Source of the DNA: Rhodococcus antarcticus
GTDB taxonomy: Bacteria > Actinomycetota > Actinomycetes > Mycobacteriales > Mycobacteriaceae
Reading direction: 5' to 3'
Assembly (NCBI RefSeq): GCF_026153295.1
Contig: NZ_CP110615.1
Location: 1,364,001-1,428,000, forward strand
DNA: 64,000 nt
The notes beneath the pieces were generated by a model that saw only the letters and a list, made by a program, of their open reading frames with translations, ran no database searches and was not told where the DNA came from. Shown here one piece after another: positions 8,526 to 17,791 of this stretch; position 1 is the stretch's first letter, and each line of letters opens with the position of its first letter. Both the position numbers and the translations under genes were made by a program.

Positions 8526-9230
8526 GTGGCTGAACTCGACGCACCTGGTGCGCCCGGCGGTGCTCCGTCTCCGCGACGGCCCCGCGGGACGCGAGCGGCA
8601 GCGTCGCCCGCGATGGCCGAGAGGGCGTCCGAGGACGTCCTGCTCGTCTCTCGGCTGTCCACCGGGGACGAGGGAGCGCTGTCCCAGCTCTACGACCGGT
8701 ACTCGCGACCCGCCTACTCCCTGGCTCGGCGCATCTGCGTGGACGAGCTGCTGGCGGAGGACGTCGTGCAGGAGGTGTTCCTCGCCGTGTGGCGAGACCC
8801 CTCCAAGTACGTCGCGGACCGCGGCGCGTTCTCGTCCTGGCTGCTGACGCTCGTGCACCACAAGGCGGTCGACGCCGTCCGTCGCGAGGGCGTGCACCGC
8901 CGTCGCCAGGTGGCCATGGACGACGAGACCACCGACCGCCTCGCCCCGCAGACCCCTGGAGCCGACGTGGACGCCATCGGAGCGGTGGTGGCGGGTGACG
9001 TTCGCAGCGCGCTCCGCGACCTGCCCACCGAGCAGCGGACGGCCATGATGCTCGCCTACTACGGCGGCTACACCCAGCGCGAGGTGGCCGCCCTCGTCGG
9101 CGTGCCCCTCGGCACGGTGAAGTCGAGGATGTTCGCAGCGGCCGGCCGGTTGCGAGCCGCGCTGGGTCCGCTCTCCGCGGACTTCGGCATCGCCGCGGCC
9201 CGCACGTCCGAGGGTGAGGTGCTCCGATGA
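8526..9230 (+). CDS. ECF RNA polymerase sigma factor, SigK-like
   Basis: A 234-residue sigma factor from the GTG at 8526, which has GAGG seven bases upstream; ATG 8613 (MAERASED) is an alternative start. Region 2 (residues 55-121) contains LAEDVVQEVFLAVWRD and WLLTLVHHKAVDAVRRE. Region 4 (162-202) contains LPTEQRTAMMLAYYGGYTQ and the helix-turn-helix VALVGVPLGTVKSRM. The pattern matches the SigK/ECF19 group, which is held by a membrane anti-sigma factor. The next gene, overlapping by four bases, encodes exactly such a protein, so the pair is a cell-surface signalling unit. The stimulus is not evident. Confidence 0.85.
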   Translation: MAELDAPGAPGGAPSPRRPRGTRAAASPAMAERASEDVLLVSRLSTGDEGALSQLYDRYSRPAYSLARRICVDELLAEDVVQEVFLAVWRDPSKYVADRGAFSSWLLTLVHHKAVDAVRREGVHRRRQVAMDDETTDRLAPQTPGADVDAIGAVVAGDVRSALRDLPTEQRTAMMLAYYGGYTQREVAALVGVPLGTVKSRMFAAAGRLRAALGPLSADFGIAAARTSEGEVLR

Positions 9231-10015
9231 GCGAGCAGCACCGTCAGGAGTGCGCGCAGCGGGAGCTCGCCGTGGGCTGGGCCCTGCACGCACTGGAGCC
9301 CGAGGAGGAGGTCGGTTTCGCCCGCCACCTCCCGCACTGCGAGGACTGCACCGAGCGGGTCCGCAGCACGGAGGCCGTGGCGTCCCTGCTCGGTGGCGGG
9401 GCCGAGCAGCTCGACCCGCCTCCCCGACTGCGGACCGCCATCCTGGCCGCCGCCCGTGCACAGCAGCCCGTCCGGGTCGCGGCGCTCCAGCAGGAGCCGC
9501 CCCGTGCCCGCCCCGTCGAGCTGGCTGTCCCGGCCGAGCCCTCCCGCTCGATCTCCCGCACGCGGCGCGTCCTCGTGGCCGCGGCGGCCGTCGGACTCGT
9601 CGCCTTCGGAGCCGGCTGGGTCGGCAACGCCCTCACCGGTGCGGGTTCGCCCGCGACGCAGTCGGCGCTGCCGGACCTGTCGAACGCCGCCGTGCACTCC
9701 ACGCCGCTGACCGGTGCGGTCTCCGGGCAGGTCATGGCGGTGGTGCTCAACGACGGCACGAGCGCATCGGTGGTGCCGCTCTCGCTGTCCTCGGCCCCCA
9801 CGGGTGAGGCGTACTGGCTGTGGGGCACCGGTGGAACCGGTGGCAAGCCCGTCGCGCTCGGCCGGGTGACCGTCGGGGACGGCGCGGCGGCGGACCTCCA
9901 GCTGCAGGACGCGGTCCAGCCCGCGAGCTTCTCCGGGTACGCGCTCTCCATCGAGTCGGACATCGGTGTGCCCTCCGCCCCGTCGACGGTGATCGGGTCT
10001 TCGGGCACCGTCTAG
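9227..10015 (+). CDS. RskA-family anti-sigma factor
   Basis: A 262-residue single-pass membrane protein. The cytoplasmic N-terminus has a zinc-binding anti-sigma motif HLPHCEDC (residues 35-42). A transmembrane helix spans about 114-136 and an extracytoplasmic RskA-type domain follows (about 150-262). Its ATG overlaps the TGA of the sigma gene, so the two are translationally coupled. By family knowledge it sequesters the sigma factor at the membrane until regulated proteolysis releases it. Confidence 0.85.
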   Translation: MSEQHRQECAQRELAVGWALHALEPEEEVGFARHLPHCEDCTERVRSTEAVASLLGGGAEQLDPPPRLRTAILAAARAQQPVRVAALQQEPPRARPVELAVPAEPSRSISRTRRVLVAAAAVGLVAFGAGWVGNALTGAGSPATQSALPDLSNAAVHSTPLTGAVSGQVMAVVLNDGTSASVVPLSLSSAPTGEAYWLWGTGGTGGKPVALGRVTVGDGAAADLQLQDAVQPASFSGYALSIESDIGVPSAPSTVIGSSGTV

Positions 10016-10017
10016 GC

Positions 10018-10467
10018 ATGAGCGACACCAACGAGGTCTCCACCGCGACGGCCGTCCCCGACCAGGGGCGGCTGTCCGGCCTCGAGCGGTGGCGGGAGGG
10101 AATCCGGAGCAACCCGGCGCTGAACACCGCCTACCGAGCGGCCGTCGGCGTCGTCGGGGCGGTCGTCCTCGTGGTGGGCATCATCCTGGTTCCCTACCCC
10201 GGTCCGGGGTGGCTCATCGTGCTGGCCGGGCTCGCGATCCTGGCCTCGGAGTTCGAGCGCGCCCACCGCGTGCTCACGTTCGTCAAGCACTACTACGCCA
10301 CCTGGACCCACTGGCTCGGCCAGCAGCCGCGGGTGGTGCAGGGCCTGTTCGTCCTCGCCACCGCAGCTGTCGTCCTCGTCACCCTGTGGCTGCTCGGCAC
10401 CGTCAGCCTCGTCGCGGGCTGGTTCGGCTGGGACGCGGGCTGGCTCGCCTCGCCGATCTTCGGCTGA
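10018..10467 (+). CDS. Small membrane protein of the PGPGW (TIGR02611) family
   Basis: 149 residues starting two bases after the anti-sigma gene, so probably the third gene of that operon. A hydrophobic segment (about 41-65) ends in the family motif PYPGPGW, then LAGLAILASEFERAHR, and a second hydrophobic hairpin (about 111-138). The function of this actinobacterial family is not established. Its place behind a sigma/anti-sigma pair suggests an envelope role, which is inference only. Confidence 0.8.
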   Translation: MSDTNEVSTATAVPDQGRLSGLERWREGIRSNPALNTAYRAAVGVVGAVVLVVGIILVPYPGPGWLIVLAGLAILASEFERAHRVLTFVKHYYATWTHWLGQQPRVVQGLFVLATAAVVLVTLWLLGTVSLVAGWFGWDAGWLASPIFG

Positions 10468-10556
10468 TGCCGTCGGAGGTGTCCCGGACCAGGTCCGGAC
10501 CGTGTTAGTGTCCTCCCCGCACGTTCGGCCGGGCTGTCGCACCGCCTGATCCGCAC

Positions 10557-10631
10557 GGTCCTGTGGCTCAGTGGAAGAGCGTCCCGTTCACACCGGGAAG
10601 GTCGCTGGTTCGAACCCAGCCAGGACCACCA
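10557..10631 (+). tRNA. tRNA-Val (CAC)
   Basis: A complete cloverleaf: acceptor stem GGTCCTG/CAGGACC, anticodon loop TTCACAC with anticodon CAC, T-arm GGTTCGAACCC, and CCA encoded at 10629-10631. A -10-like TAGTGT lies at 10506-10511. It is followed directly by a strong hairpin terminator. Confidence 0.95.
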
Positions 10632-10633
10632 CC

Positions 10634-10669
10634 CAGAAGGCCCGGTCCCCATCAGGACCGGGCCTTCTG
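10634..10669 (+). terminator. Rho-independent-like hairpin after tRNA-Val(CAC)
   Basis: A perfect 15-bp stem (10634-10648 with 10655-10669) closed by a six-base loop, starting three bases after the tRNA CCA. It has no T tract, which is usual for GC-rich actinomycetes. Confidence 0.8.
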
Positions 10670-10742
10670 ACGTCCCCGTCGCTGACGGCCCCAGGTCTCC
10701 GGAAACCGGTGTCGCCCCCGCGAGGCCGTCGTCGCGGGCCGA

Positions 10743-10748
10743 TAGGCT
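10743..10748 (+). promoter_or_regulatory. -10 box TAGGCT of thrS
   Basis: TAGGCT fits TANNNT and lies about 40 bases before the thrS GTG, which is preceded by AGGAG (10775-10779). No convincing -35 hexamer and no T-box leader were seen. Confidence 0.4.
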
Positions 10749-10787
10749 CGGACCGTCCCGCACGTCGATCGAACAGGAGCACCGCCC

Positions 10788-12821
10788 GTGGCAGCCCCCG
10801 CCGTCCCCGCCGCACCCCGCCTCACCGTCACAGGCGGCACCACGGCCGGCACGGCGGTGCGCGAGGCGGGCCTCCCCGGCAAGGACGAGGACGGCGTGGT
10901 CGTGGTGCGCGACGGTGGCGGCCAGCTTCGCGACCTGTCGTGGACCCCTGACGTCGACACCGACGTCGAGGCCGTCGCCGCCAACACCCCGGACGGGCGG
11001 ATGGTCATCCGGCACTCCGCCGCCCACGTCGCCGCGCAGGCCGTGCAGCAGCTGTTCCCGGAGGCGAAGCTCGGCATCGGCCCACCGATCACCGACGGCT
11101 TCTACTACGACTTCGCCCTCGAGCGCCCGCTCACCCCCGAGGACCTCGCTGCCGTCGAGAAGCGGATGAAGCAGATCGTCAAGGGTGCCCAGCGGTTCTC
11201 CCGCCGCGAGCTCGCCTCGGTGGAGGCGGCCGAGGCCGAGCTCGCCGACGAGCCCTTCAAGCTCGAGCTGGTCCGCGACAAGTCCGGGGCCGACGACCCG
11301 GAGGTCATGGAGATCGGGCCCGGGGCCCTCACCGTCTACGACAACCTCGACCCGCGCACCGGTGAGGCCGTCTGGGGCGACCTGTGCCGCGGTCCGCACG
11401 TTCCCACCACCAAGCACATCCCGGCCTTCGCGCTGACTCGAAGCTCTGCGGCCTACTGGCGCGGGGACCAGGCCAACGCGAGCCTGCAGCGCGTCTACGG
11501 CACGGCCTGGGAGTCGCAGGAGGCTCTGGACGCGCACAAGGAGCTGCTGGCCGAGGCCGAGCGCCGCGACCACCGCCGCCTCGGCACCGAGCTGGACCTG
11601 TTCAGCTTCCCCGACGAGATCGGCTCCGGACTGCCCGTGTTCCACCCGCGCGGAGGGGTGATCAAGCGGGAGATGGAGGACTACGTCCGCCGCCGGCACA
11701 TCGAGGAGGGCTTCGACTACGTCGGGACCCCGCACATCGCCAAGGAGCCGCTGTTCCACACCTCCGGCCACCTGCCCTACTACGGCGAGGGCATGTTCCC
11801 GGCGATGCAGCTCGACGGTGGGCCCTACCGCCTCAAGGCGATGAACTGCCCGATGCACAACCTCATCTACCGCTCGCGCGGGCGCTCCTACCGTGAGCTG
11901 CCGCTGCGGTTCTTCGAGTTCGGGCACGTGTACCGCAACGAGAAGTCCGGCGTCATCCACGGCCTGACCCGGGTGCGGGGCTTCGCCCAGGACGACTCGC
12001 ACTCCTACGTCACCCCGGAGCAGGCACCCGATGAGATCAAGCACCTGCTCGACTTCGTGCTGAGCCTGCTGCGCGACTTCGGGATGGACGACTTCTACCT
12101 GGAGCTCTCCACCCGCGACGACCGCCCGGACAAGTTCATCGGCTCCGACGAGGACTGGGCGGCGGCGACCGAGGTCCTCGAGGACGTGGCCACCGCCTCC
12201 GGGCTGGAGCTGGTGCCCGACCCGGGCGGCGCCGCCTACTACGGGCCGAAGATCTCGGTGCAGGCCCGGGACGCGATCGGTCGCACCTGGCAGATGTCGA
12301 CCATCCAGTACGACTTCAACCAGCCCTCGCCCGAGCGCTTCAACCTGGAGTACGTGGCCTCCGACGGCACCCGGCAGCAGCCGGTCATGATCCACTCGGC
12401 CAAGTTCGGCTCCATCGAGCGGTTCATGGGTGTCCTGGTGGAGCACTACGCCGGCGCGTTCCCGGCGTGGCTGGCGCCGGTGCAGGTGGTGGGGATCCCG
12501 GTGGCGGCCGACTACGGCGACCACCTTGAGGCGGTGGCCCGGGAGCTGAAGGCGGCCGGCATCCGGGCCGAGGTCGACCACAGCGACGACCGGATGCAGA
12601 AGAAGATCCGTACCCACACCACGCAGAAGGTGCCGTTCATGCTGCTGGCGGGCGAGCGCGACGTCGAGGCCGGGGCGGTCAGCTTCCGCTTCCGCGACGG
12701 CACCCAGGTCAACGGCGTCCCCGTTGCGCAGGCCGTCGCCACCATCGTCGGCTGGGTGGCGCGGCGGGAGAACGCCTCACCCACCGCGGAGCTGCTCGCC
12801 GAGCTGGTGCAGGCCGGGTGA
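10788..12821 (+). CDS. thrS: Threonine--tRNA ligase
   Basis: A 677-residue class II aminoacyl-tRNA synthetase that charges tRNA-Thr. An N-terminal TGS domain (about 10-75) is followed by the editing domain, opening with [16 protein letters not shown] and [12 protein letters not shown]. The catalytic core (about 270-560) holds the zinc-cysteine motif [17 protein letters not shown] and RGFAQDDSH. The C-terminal anticodon-binding domain covers about 570-677. Length is normal. AGGAG lies eight bases before the GTG start. The stop overlaps the HIT gene start (GTGA), so it heads the operon of PI-mannoside genes, as in other actinobacteria. Confidence 0.97.
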   Translation: MAAPAVPAAPRLTVTGGTTAGTAVREAGLPGKDEDGVVVVRDGGGQLRDLSWTPDVDTDVEAVAANTPDGRMVIRHSAAHVAAQAVQQLFPEAKLGIGPPITDGFYYDFALERPLTPEDLAAVEKRMKQIVKGAQRFSRRELASVEAAEAELADEPFKLELVRDKSGADDPEVMEIGPGALTVYDNLDPRTGEAVWGDLCRGPHVPTTKHIPAFALTRSSAAYWRGDQANASLQRVYGTAWESQEALDAHKELLAEAERRDHRRLGTELDLFSFPDEIGSGLPVFHPRGGVIKREMEDYVRRRHIEEGFDYVGTPHIAKEPLFHTSGHLPYYGEGMFPAMQLDGGPYRLKAMNCPMHNLIYRSRGRSYRELPLRFFEFGHVYRNEKSGVIHGLTRVRGFAQDDSHSYVTPEQAPDEIKHLLDFVLSLLRDFGMDDFYLELSTRDDRPDKFIGSDEDWAAATEVLEDVATASGLELVPDPGGAAYYGPKISVQARDAIGRTWQMSTIQYDFNQPSPERFNLEYVASDGTRQQPVMIHSAKFGSIERFMGVLVEHYAGAFPAWLAPVQVVGIPVAADYGDHLEAVARELKAAGIRAEVDHSDDRMQKKIRTHTTQKVPFMLLAGERDVEAGAVSFRFRDGTQVNGVPVAQAVATIVGWVARRENASPTAELLAELVQAG

Positions 12822-13366
12822 GCGAGGTCCGTCAGGGTGGGGTGGGGGAGCCCGACCGCCTGGAGCGGCTGTGGACACCGCACCGGATGTCCTACGTGGT
12901 GGACCCCGACGCCTCCGGGGCCGTGGCCGACCACCCCGGGGAGCCGGGGTGCCCGCTGTGCGCCATCCCGGCCATGGATGACGAGGCCGGGCTGCTCGTG
13001 CACCGTGGCGAGCACGTGTACGCGGTGCTCAACCTGTACCCCTACAACCCCGGTCACCTCATGGTGGTGCCCTACCGGCACGTTGCGCAGCTGGAGGCGC
13101 TCACGACCGAGGAGTCGACCGAGCTGATGGCGGTGACGCAGACCGCGATCCGGGTGGCCCGCAGCGTGGCGACGCCGCACGGCTTCAACGTCGGCCTGAA
13201 CCTCGGTGGGGTGGCCGGTGGCTCGCTCGCGGCGCACCTGCACCAGCACGTGGTGCCGCGGTGGGGTGGGGACGCGAACTTCATCACCGTGCTGGGCGGC
13301 ACGAAGGTGCTGCCGCAGCTGCTGGGGGAGACCCGCGCCCTGCTCGCCGGGGCCTGGCCCACCTGA
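12818..13366 (+). CDS. HIT-family protein, Ap4A phosphorylase/hydrolase type
   Basis: 182 residues. It has a CPLC zinc-knuckle-like pair near residue 45, the hydrophobic run [20 protein letters not shown], and the catalytic histidine triad [10 protein letters not shown] near residue 140. It is the syntenic counterpart of M. tuberculosis Rv2613c, described as a diadenosine tetraphosphate phosphorylase; the same activity is inferred here. It overlaps thrS by four bases. Confidence 0.88.
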   Translation: MSEVRQGGVGEPDRLERLWTPHRMSYVVDPDASGAVADHPGEPGCPLCAIPAMDDEAGLLVHRGEHVYAVLNLYPYNPGHLMVVPYRHVAQLEALTTEESTELMAVTQTAIRVARSVATPHGFNVGLNLGGVAGGSLAAHLHQHVVPRWGGDANFITVLGGTKVLPQLLGETRALLAGAWPT

Positions 13367-13417
13367 GGGTGCGCCGGCCGGGTGGATGATCCGGGGTGCG
13401 CGTGCCACCCTCGGCGG

Positions 13418-15085
13418 GTGACCGCACCGACGATCGTGCTCGGCCCGCTGCTCCGCCACGTCGACGCCACCGAGGCGACCGTGTGGGTGGAGACCGACGC
13501 GCCCTGCGAGGTGCGGGTGCGCTGCGGCGACGTCGAGGCCACCGCCCGCACCTGGGGCGTCCACGGCCACCACTACGTGCTGCTCGCCCTCGAGGGACTG
13601 GAACCCGGCACCGCCACCCCGTACGCGGTGGACCTCGACGGCGCCACGGTCTGGCCGTCGGCGGGGGACCGCCCGAGCACCGTGCGCACCCGGGGCCGGG
13701 GCGACGACGTGCGCATAGCGTTCGGCTCGTGCCGCAAGGCGGAGGGTGTCGATGCCGAGGCGCTGGGCCGGTTCGGGGCCGACGCCCTCGTCGCCATGGC
13801 CACCCGGATGTCCAGCGCGGGCCACGAGGACTGGCCGGACGCGATGCTCTTCGTCGGCGACCAGATCTACGCCGACGAGCCCTCCGAGGACCTCCGCGCG
13901 CGGCTGCGGGCCCGGCGTGCGGCAGGCGAGGGGCCGCAGGGGGCGATCGGTGCCGACGAGGTCACCGAGGAGATCTGCGACTTCGAGGAGTACACCTGGC
14001 TGTACCACGAGTCCTGGGCGCCGGCGGACGTCCGGTGGCTGCTCTCCACCGTGCCCACGTGCATGATCCTCGACGACCACGACCTGCGCGACGACTGGAA
14101 CAGCTCGTGGAGCTGGCGGCAGGAGATCCGGACCCGCCCGTGGTGGCGCGACCGCGTCGTCGGGGCCTTCAGCTCCTACTGGGTGTACCAGCACCTGGGC
14201 AACCTGTCCCCGCGCGAGCTCGAGTCCGACGTGCTCTACGCCGCGGTGCGGGCCGCCGGTTCCGACGCCGAGCGCGAGCAGCTGCTGGCCGACTTCTCCT
14301 GGCGGGCGGACACCGAGCCCGGCAGCGCCCGGTGGAGCTACCACCGCGACTTCGGCCGCACCCGGCTGCTCGTGGTCGACTCGCGGTGCTCCCGGCGCCT
14401 GGACCCCGACGACCGCGCGATGGTCGACGAGGCCGAGTGGGAGTGGGTGCGGGAGACCGCGCTGGACGCCGACGTGGACCACCTGCTCATCGGCACCTCC
14501 CTGCCGTTCCTCCTGCTGCCCGGCCTGCACCACCTCGAGGGGTGGAACGAGGCCACCGCCGAGGGCGCCTGGGGCCGGGCCTACGGGGCGGTGGCGGAGA
14601 AGATCCGGCTGGCCGTGGACCTCGAGCACTGGGCGGCGTTCCGGTCGTCCTTCGACGCGATGGTCGAGCTGGTGCAGCAGGTGGCGACGGGGCCGCGCCC
14701 GCCCGCGAGCGTGCTGTGGCTCTCCGGGGACGTGCACTGCTCCTACCTCGCGGAGGCCCACGTCGAGGGGGTGGACGCGGACCGGACGACCGTGCGCCAG
14801 CTGACCATGTCTCCGTTCCGCAACCCGCTGAACGTGCCCATCCAGGTCGCCAACCGACTCGCCCAGACCCCGGCGGTCGCGCGAGCGCTGCGCGGGCTGT
14901 CCCGCCGGGCCGGGGTGACCGAACCCGCGATCAGCTGGGACGTCGACGACGGGCCGTGGTTCGACAACGGGGTGATGACGGTGGTGCTGCACGGGCGCGC
15001 GGCCGCGGTCGACGTGGACCACGCCTGGGTGGATCCGACGGGCACGCAGGGCCTGCGACGCACGCTGCACCGCCGCCTGACCTGA
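13418..15085 (+). CDS. PhoD-like alkaline phosphatase family protein
   Basis: About 555 residues from the GTG at 13418; an upstream ATG at 13382 in frame would add an unlikely Cys/His-containing stretch. An N-terminal fibronectin-like domain (PLLRHVDATEATVWVET) precedes a metallophosphoesterase core with the metal-ligand motifs FGSCRKA, FVGDQIYAD, ILDDHDLRDDWN and LSGDVHCSYL. These match the Fe/Ca-dependent PhoD phosphodiesterase/phosphatase superfamily. No signal peptide or Tat motif is visible, so a cytoplasmic enzyme is likely. The substrate is unknown. It is inserted between the HIT gene and pgsA, which are adjacent in M. tuberculosis. Confidence 0.85.
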   Translation: MTAPTIVLGPLLRHVDATEATVWVETDAPCEVRVRCGDVEATARTWGVHGHHYVLLALEGLEPGTATPYAVDLDGATVWPSAGDRPSTVRTRGRGDDVRIAFGSCRKAEGVDAEALGRFGADALVAMATRMSSAGHEDWPDAMLFVGDQIYADEPSEDLRARLRARRAAGEGPQGAIGADEVTEEICDFEEYTWLYHESWAPADVRWLLSTVPTCMILDDHDLRDDWNSSWSWRQEIRTRPWWRDRVVGAFSSYWVYQHLGNLSPRELESDVLYAAVRAAGSDAEREQLLADFSWRADTEPGSARWSYHRDFGRTRLLVVDSRCSRRLDPDDRAMVDEAEWEWVRETALDADVDHLLIGTSLPFLLLPGLHHLEGWNEATAEGAWGRAYGAVAEKIRLAVDLEHWAAFRSSFDAMVELVQQVATGPRPPASVLWLSGDVHCSYLAEAHVEGVDADRTTVRQLTMSPFRNPLNVPIQVANRLAQTPAVARALRGLSRRAGVTEPAISWDVDDGPWFDNGVMTVVLHGRAAAVDVDHAWVDPTGTQGLRRTLHRRLT

Positions 15086-15103
15086 GCCGGTGTGGACGCC
15101 GAC

Positions 15104-15109
15104 TAACCT
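15104..15109 (+). promoter_or_regulatory. -10 box TAACCT of the pgsA operon
   Basis: TAACCT lies 38 bases before the pgsA ATG. A ribosome-binding GGAGG follows at 15132-15136. Confidence 0.35.
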
Positions 15110-15147
15110 GCAGGGGTCCCGCCCGCTCCCCGGAGGTGCTCCACCGC

Positions 15148-15768
15148 ATGGTCAAGCTCATCACCCGGTCCTCGGCCTCCCGCGTCACGGGGCCGATCGG
15201 GTCCTGGCTCGTCCGTCGTGGGCTCAGCCCGGACGCCATGACGGTGATCGGCACCGTGCTCAGCGTGGTCTCCGCGCTGACGCTGTTCACCACCGACCAC
15301 CTTTTCGTCGGCACGCTGCTGATCTGGCTGTTCGTCATGTTCGACATGCTCGACGGAGCCATGGCGCGCGCGCAGGGAGGTGGCACCCGCTTCGGCGCGG
15401 TGCTCGACGCGACGTGCGACCGCGTCACCGACGGTGCGATCTTCGCCTCGCTGACCTGGTGGGCGTTCACCTACGCCCACAGCCGTCCGCTGGCCGCCGC
15501 CGCCCTGGTCTGCCTGATCACCAGCCAGGTCACCTCGTACGCCAAGGCCCGGGCCGAGGCCAGCGGGTTCGCCGCGCCGAAGGGGCTCATCGAGCGCCCC
15601 TCACGGCTGGTCATCGTCCTCGCCGGTACCGGGCTCACCGGCCTCGGCCTCCCGTGGGCGGTGTACGTCGGCACGTACGTGCTGGCCGTGGGCAGCGTGT
15701 ACACGGTGGTGCAGCGCGTGCTGGCCGTCCGCAACGCCGAGGGCGCGCGTGACCGCATCCCGCTCTGA
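15148..15768 (+). CDS. pgsA: Phosphatidylinositol phosphate synthase (CDP-alcohol phosphatidyltransferase)
   Basis: A 206-residue integral membrane enzyme. It has the full CDP-alcohol phosphotransferase signature D-x2-DG-x2-AR-x8-G-x3-D-x3-D, beginning DMLDGAMARA and ending FGAVLDATCD, plus several hydrophobic helices. In actinobacteria the enzyme at this locus makes phosphatidylinositol phosphate from CDP-diacylglycerol and inositol phosphate. GGAGG lies 11 bases before the ATG; GTG 15136 is an alternative start. Its last 20 bases overlap patA, so the two are coupled in the PI-mannoside operon. Confidence 0.92.
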   Translation: MVKLITRSSASRVTGPIGSWLVRRGLSPDAMTVIGTVLSVVSALTLFTTDHLFVGTLLIWLFVMFDMLDGAMARAQGGGTRFGAVLDATCDRVTDGAIFASLTWWAFTYAHSRPLAAAALVCLITSQVTSYAKARAEASGFAAPKGLIERPSRLVIVLAGTGLTGLGLPWAVYVGTYVLAVGSVYTVVQRVLAVRNAEGARDRIPL

Positions 15769-16663
15769 CCGCGTCCGGAGCCGGGCGGGCGAGCTGGGCT
15801 ACGCCGCCGGGTGGCGCCTGGTCCGTGCGCTGCCCGAGCCGGTCGCCACCCTCGCCTTCACGCTGGGGGCCGACGTGGCCGCCCGGCGCGGCGACCACCT
15901 CCAGCTGCGCCGGAACCTCGGCCGCGTGCTCGGGGTGGCCCCTGGCGAGGTTCCGCAGACCGTGGTCCGCGACGCGCTGCGCTCCTACGCCCGCTACTGG
16001 CAGGAGGCGTTCCGGCTGCCGTCGGCGGACCACGAGGACATCCGGGCCCGCGTGCGGATCGAGGGCGACGAGAACATCCAGGCGGGTCTCGACGCAGGCC
16101 GCGGGGTGCTGCTCGTGCTGCCGCACACCGGAAACTGGGACGTGGCCGGGCTGTGGCTCGTCGGCCGGACCGGGACCTTCACCACGGTGGCCGAGCGGCT
16201 GCGCCCGGAGTCGCTGTACCGCCGGTTCGTCGCCTACCGGGAGAACCTGGGTTTCGAGATCCTGCCGTTGACCGGCGGCGAGTCGCCGGTGCGGGGGATC
16301 GTCCGGCGGCTGCGCGCCGGCGGGGTGGTCTGCCTGGTGGGCGACCGCGACCTCAGCCGCGCCGGGATCCCGGTGACCTTCTTCGGCGAGGCGGCACGGA
16401 TGCCGGCCGGTCCCGCGTCGATCGCGCGGAGCACGGGGGCGGCGCTGCTGCCGGTGGACTGCGTCTTCACCGGTGCCGGATGGCGGCTGCGGGTGCACCC
16501 ACCGGTGGACCCGACCCTGGACGTGGCCGCCGCGACGCAGGTGGTGGCCGACCGCTTCGCCGCCAGCATCGCCGCCCACCCCGCGGACTGGCACATGCTG
16601 CAGCCGTTCTGGGTGGCGGACCTGCCGGCGCGCTGGCAGGCGGAGCTCGGGGGCGCGGGATGA
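15749..16663 (+). CDS. patA: Phosphatidylinositol mannoside acyltransferase
   Basis: 304 residues of the lipid-A/HtrB-like acyltransferase superfamily, with the catalytic HTGNWD (HX4D) motif at about residues 125-130, then RLRPESLYRRFVAYRENLG and CLVGDRDLS. In mycobacteria PatA transfers a fatty acyl chain to the mannose of PIM1/PIM2 on the inner face of the membrane. It sits between pgsA and pimA as in other PIM-producing actinobacteria, and its stop overlaps the pimA start (ATGA). Confidence 0.9.
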   Translation: MTASRSDRVRSRAGELGYAAGWRLVRALPEPVATLAFTLGADVAARRGDHLQLRRNLGRVLGVAPGEVPQTVVRDALRSYARYWQEAFRLPSADHEDIRARVRIEGDENIQAGLDAGRGVLLVLPHTGNWDVAGLWLVGRTGTFTTVAERLRPESLYRRFVAYRENLGFEILPLTGGESPVRGIVRRLRAGGVVCLVGDRDLSRAGIPVTFFGEAARMPAGPASIARSTGAALLPVDCVFTGAGWRLRVHPPVDPTLDVAAATQVVADRFAASIAAHPADWHMLQPFWVADLPARWQAELGGAG

Positions 16664-17791
16664 GGATCGGCATGGTCTGCCCGTACTCCTTCGACGTGCC
16701 GGGCGGGGTGCAGGCCCACGTGGCGGAGCTGTCGGCCGTGCTCATCGGTCTCGGGCACGAGGTGAGCGTGCTCGCCCCCGCGGACGAGGACACCGTGCTG
16801 CCCGACTACGTCGTCAACGGTGGCCGGGCGATCGCGGTGCGCTACAACGGTTCCGTGGCGCGGCTGAGCTTCACGCCGACGAACTTTTCGCGGGTGCGGA
16901 AATGGATCCGCGGCAACGACTTCGACGTCCTGCACCTGCACGAGCCCAACGCCCCGAGCCTCACGATGATGGCGCTGATGATCGCAGAGGGGCCGATCGT
17001 GGCCACCTTCCACACCTCGACGACCAAGAGCCGCATGCTGAGCACGTTCTCCGGTGTGCTGCAGCCGTTCCTGGAGAAGATCACCGGTCGCATCGCGGTC
17101 AGCGACCTGGCCCGGCGCTGGCAGGTGGAGGCGCTCGGGGCGGACGCGGTGGAGATCCCCAACGGCGTCCACGTGGGGGCGTTCGCCGAGGCCGAGCCCC
17201 TGCCCGGCTACCCCCGCGCCGGCGGCACGCTGGCCTTCCTCGGCCGCTACGACGAGCCCCGCAAGGGCATGCCGGTGCTGCTGGCGGCGCTGCCCGCCCT
17301 GCTCGAGAACCACCCCGACCTCGAGGTGCTCGTGGTGGGCGGCGGCGACGTCGACGCCCTGCGCCGGGCTGCGGGCGAGGAGGTGTTCGCGCACCTGCGG
17401 CTGCTCGGCCAGGTCAGCGACGCGGAGAAGGCCTCGGCGCTGCGCAGCGCGGATGTCTACTGCGCCCCCAACACCGGGGGCGAGAGCTTCGGCATCGTCC
17501 TGGTCGAGGCCATGGCGGCGGGCACGGCGGTGGCGGCGAGCGACCCTCGAGGCCTTCCGGCGGGTCCTGCAGGACGGGGCCGCCGGCGCCCTCGTGCCCA
17601 ACGGTGACGCCGCCGCGTGGAGCCACACGCTGCACGGGCTGCTCGCCGACGCCGACCGCCGCGCGGCGCTGGTCCGGGCCGGGAACACCGCGGTGCGGGC
17701 CTACGACTGGCCGGTGGTGGCGCAGCAGGTGCTGCGGGTCTACGAGACCGTGACCGCCGGCGGCGCCCGGGTGCACGAGGCGGACGAGTGA
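16660..17791 (+). CDS. pimA: Phosphatidylinositol alpha-mannosyltransferase, frameshifted as read
   Basis: A GT4 (GT-B fold) glycosyltransferase that adds the first mannose to phosphatidylinositol. The N-terminal half is intact ([38 protein letters not shown]), as is the donor-site region ending [20 protein letters not shown]. At 17544-17546 a CCC holds one base too many: the frame leaves the family sequence, whereas dropping one C restores [21 protein letters not shown] and the remaining C-terminus to the TGA at 17791. The corrected protein would have about 376 residues, normal for PimA. Because pimA is essential in mycobacteria and a C run is involved, a sequencing error is the likelier explanation. 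Confidence 0.85.

Noticed and set aside
10484-10498. CCGGACC-A-GGTCCGG as a terminator after the PGPGW gene
   Set aside because: The one-base gap leaves no room for a loop, so the hairpin would lose pairs; kept only as a weak inverted repeat.
10600-10625. GGTTCGAACC as a LexA half-site
   Set aside because: It is the T-arm of tRNA-Val; the same holds for similar hits inside the tRNA cluster at 7369-7642.
10670-10787. Possible T-box riboswitch before thrS
   Set aside because: The leader is only about 40 bases from the likely -10 box to the start, and no T-box sequence or antiterminator hairpin is visible.
12512-15070. Very long minus-strand frame over the HIT and PhoD-like genes
   Set aside because: Composition is repetitive His/Pro/Arg/Gly and it covers two genes with clear catalytic motifs on the plus strand.
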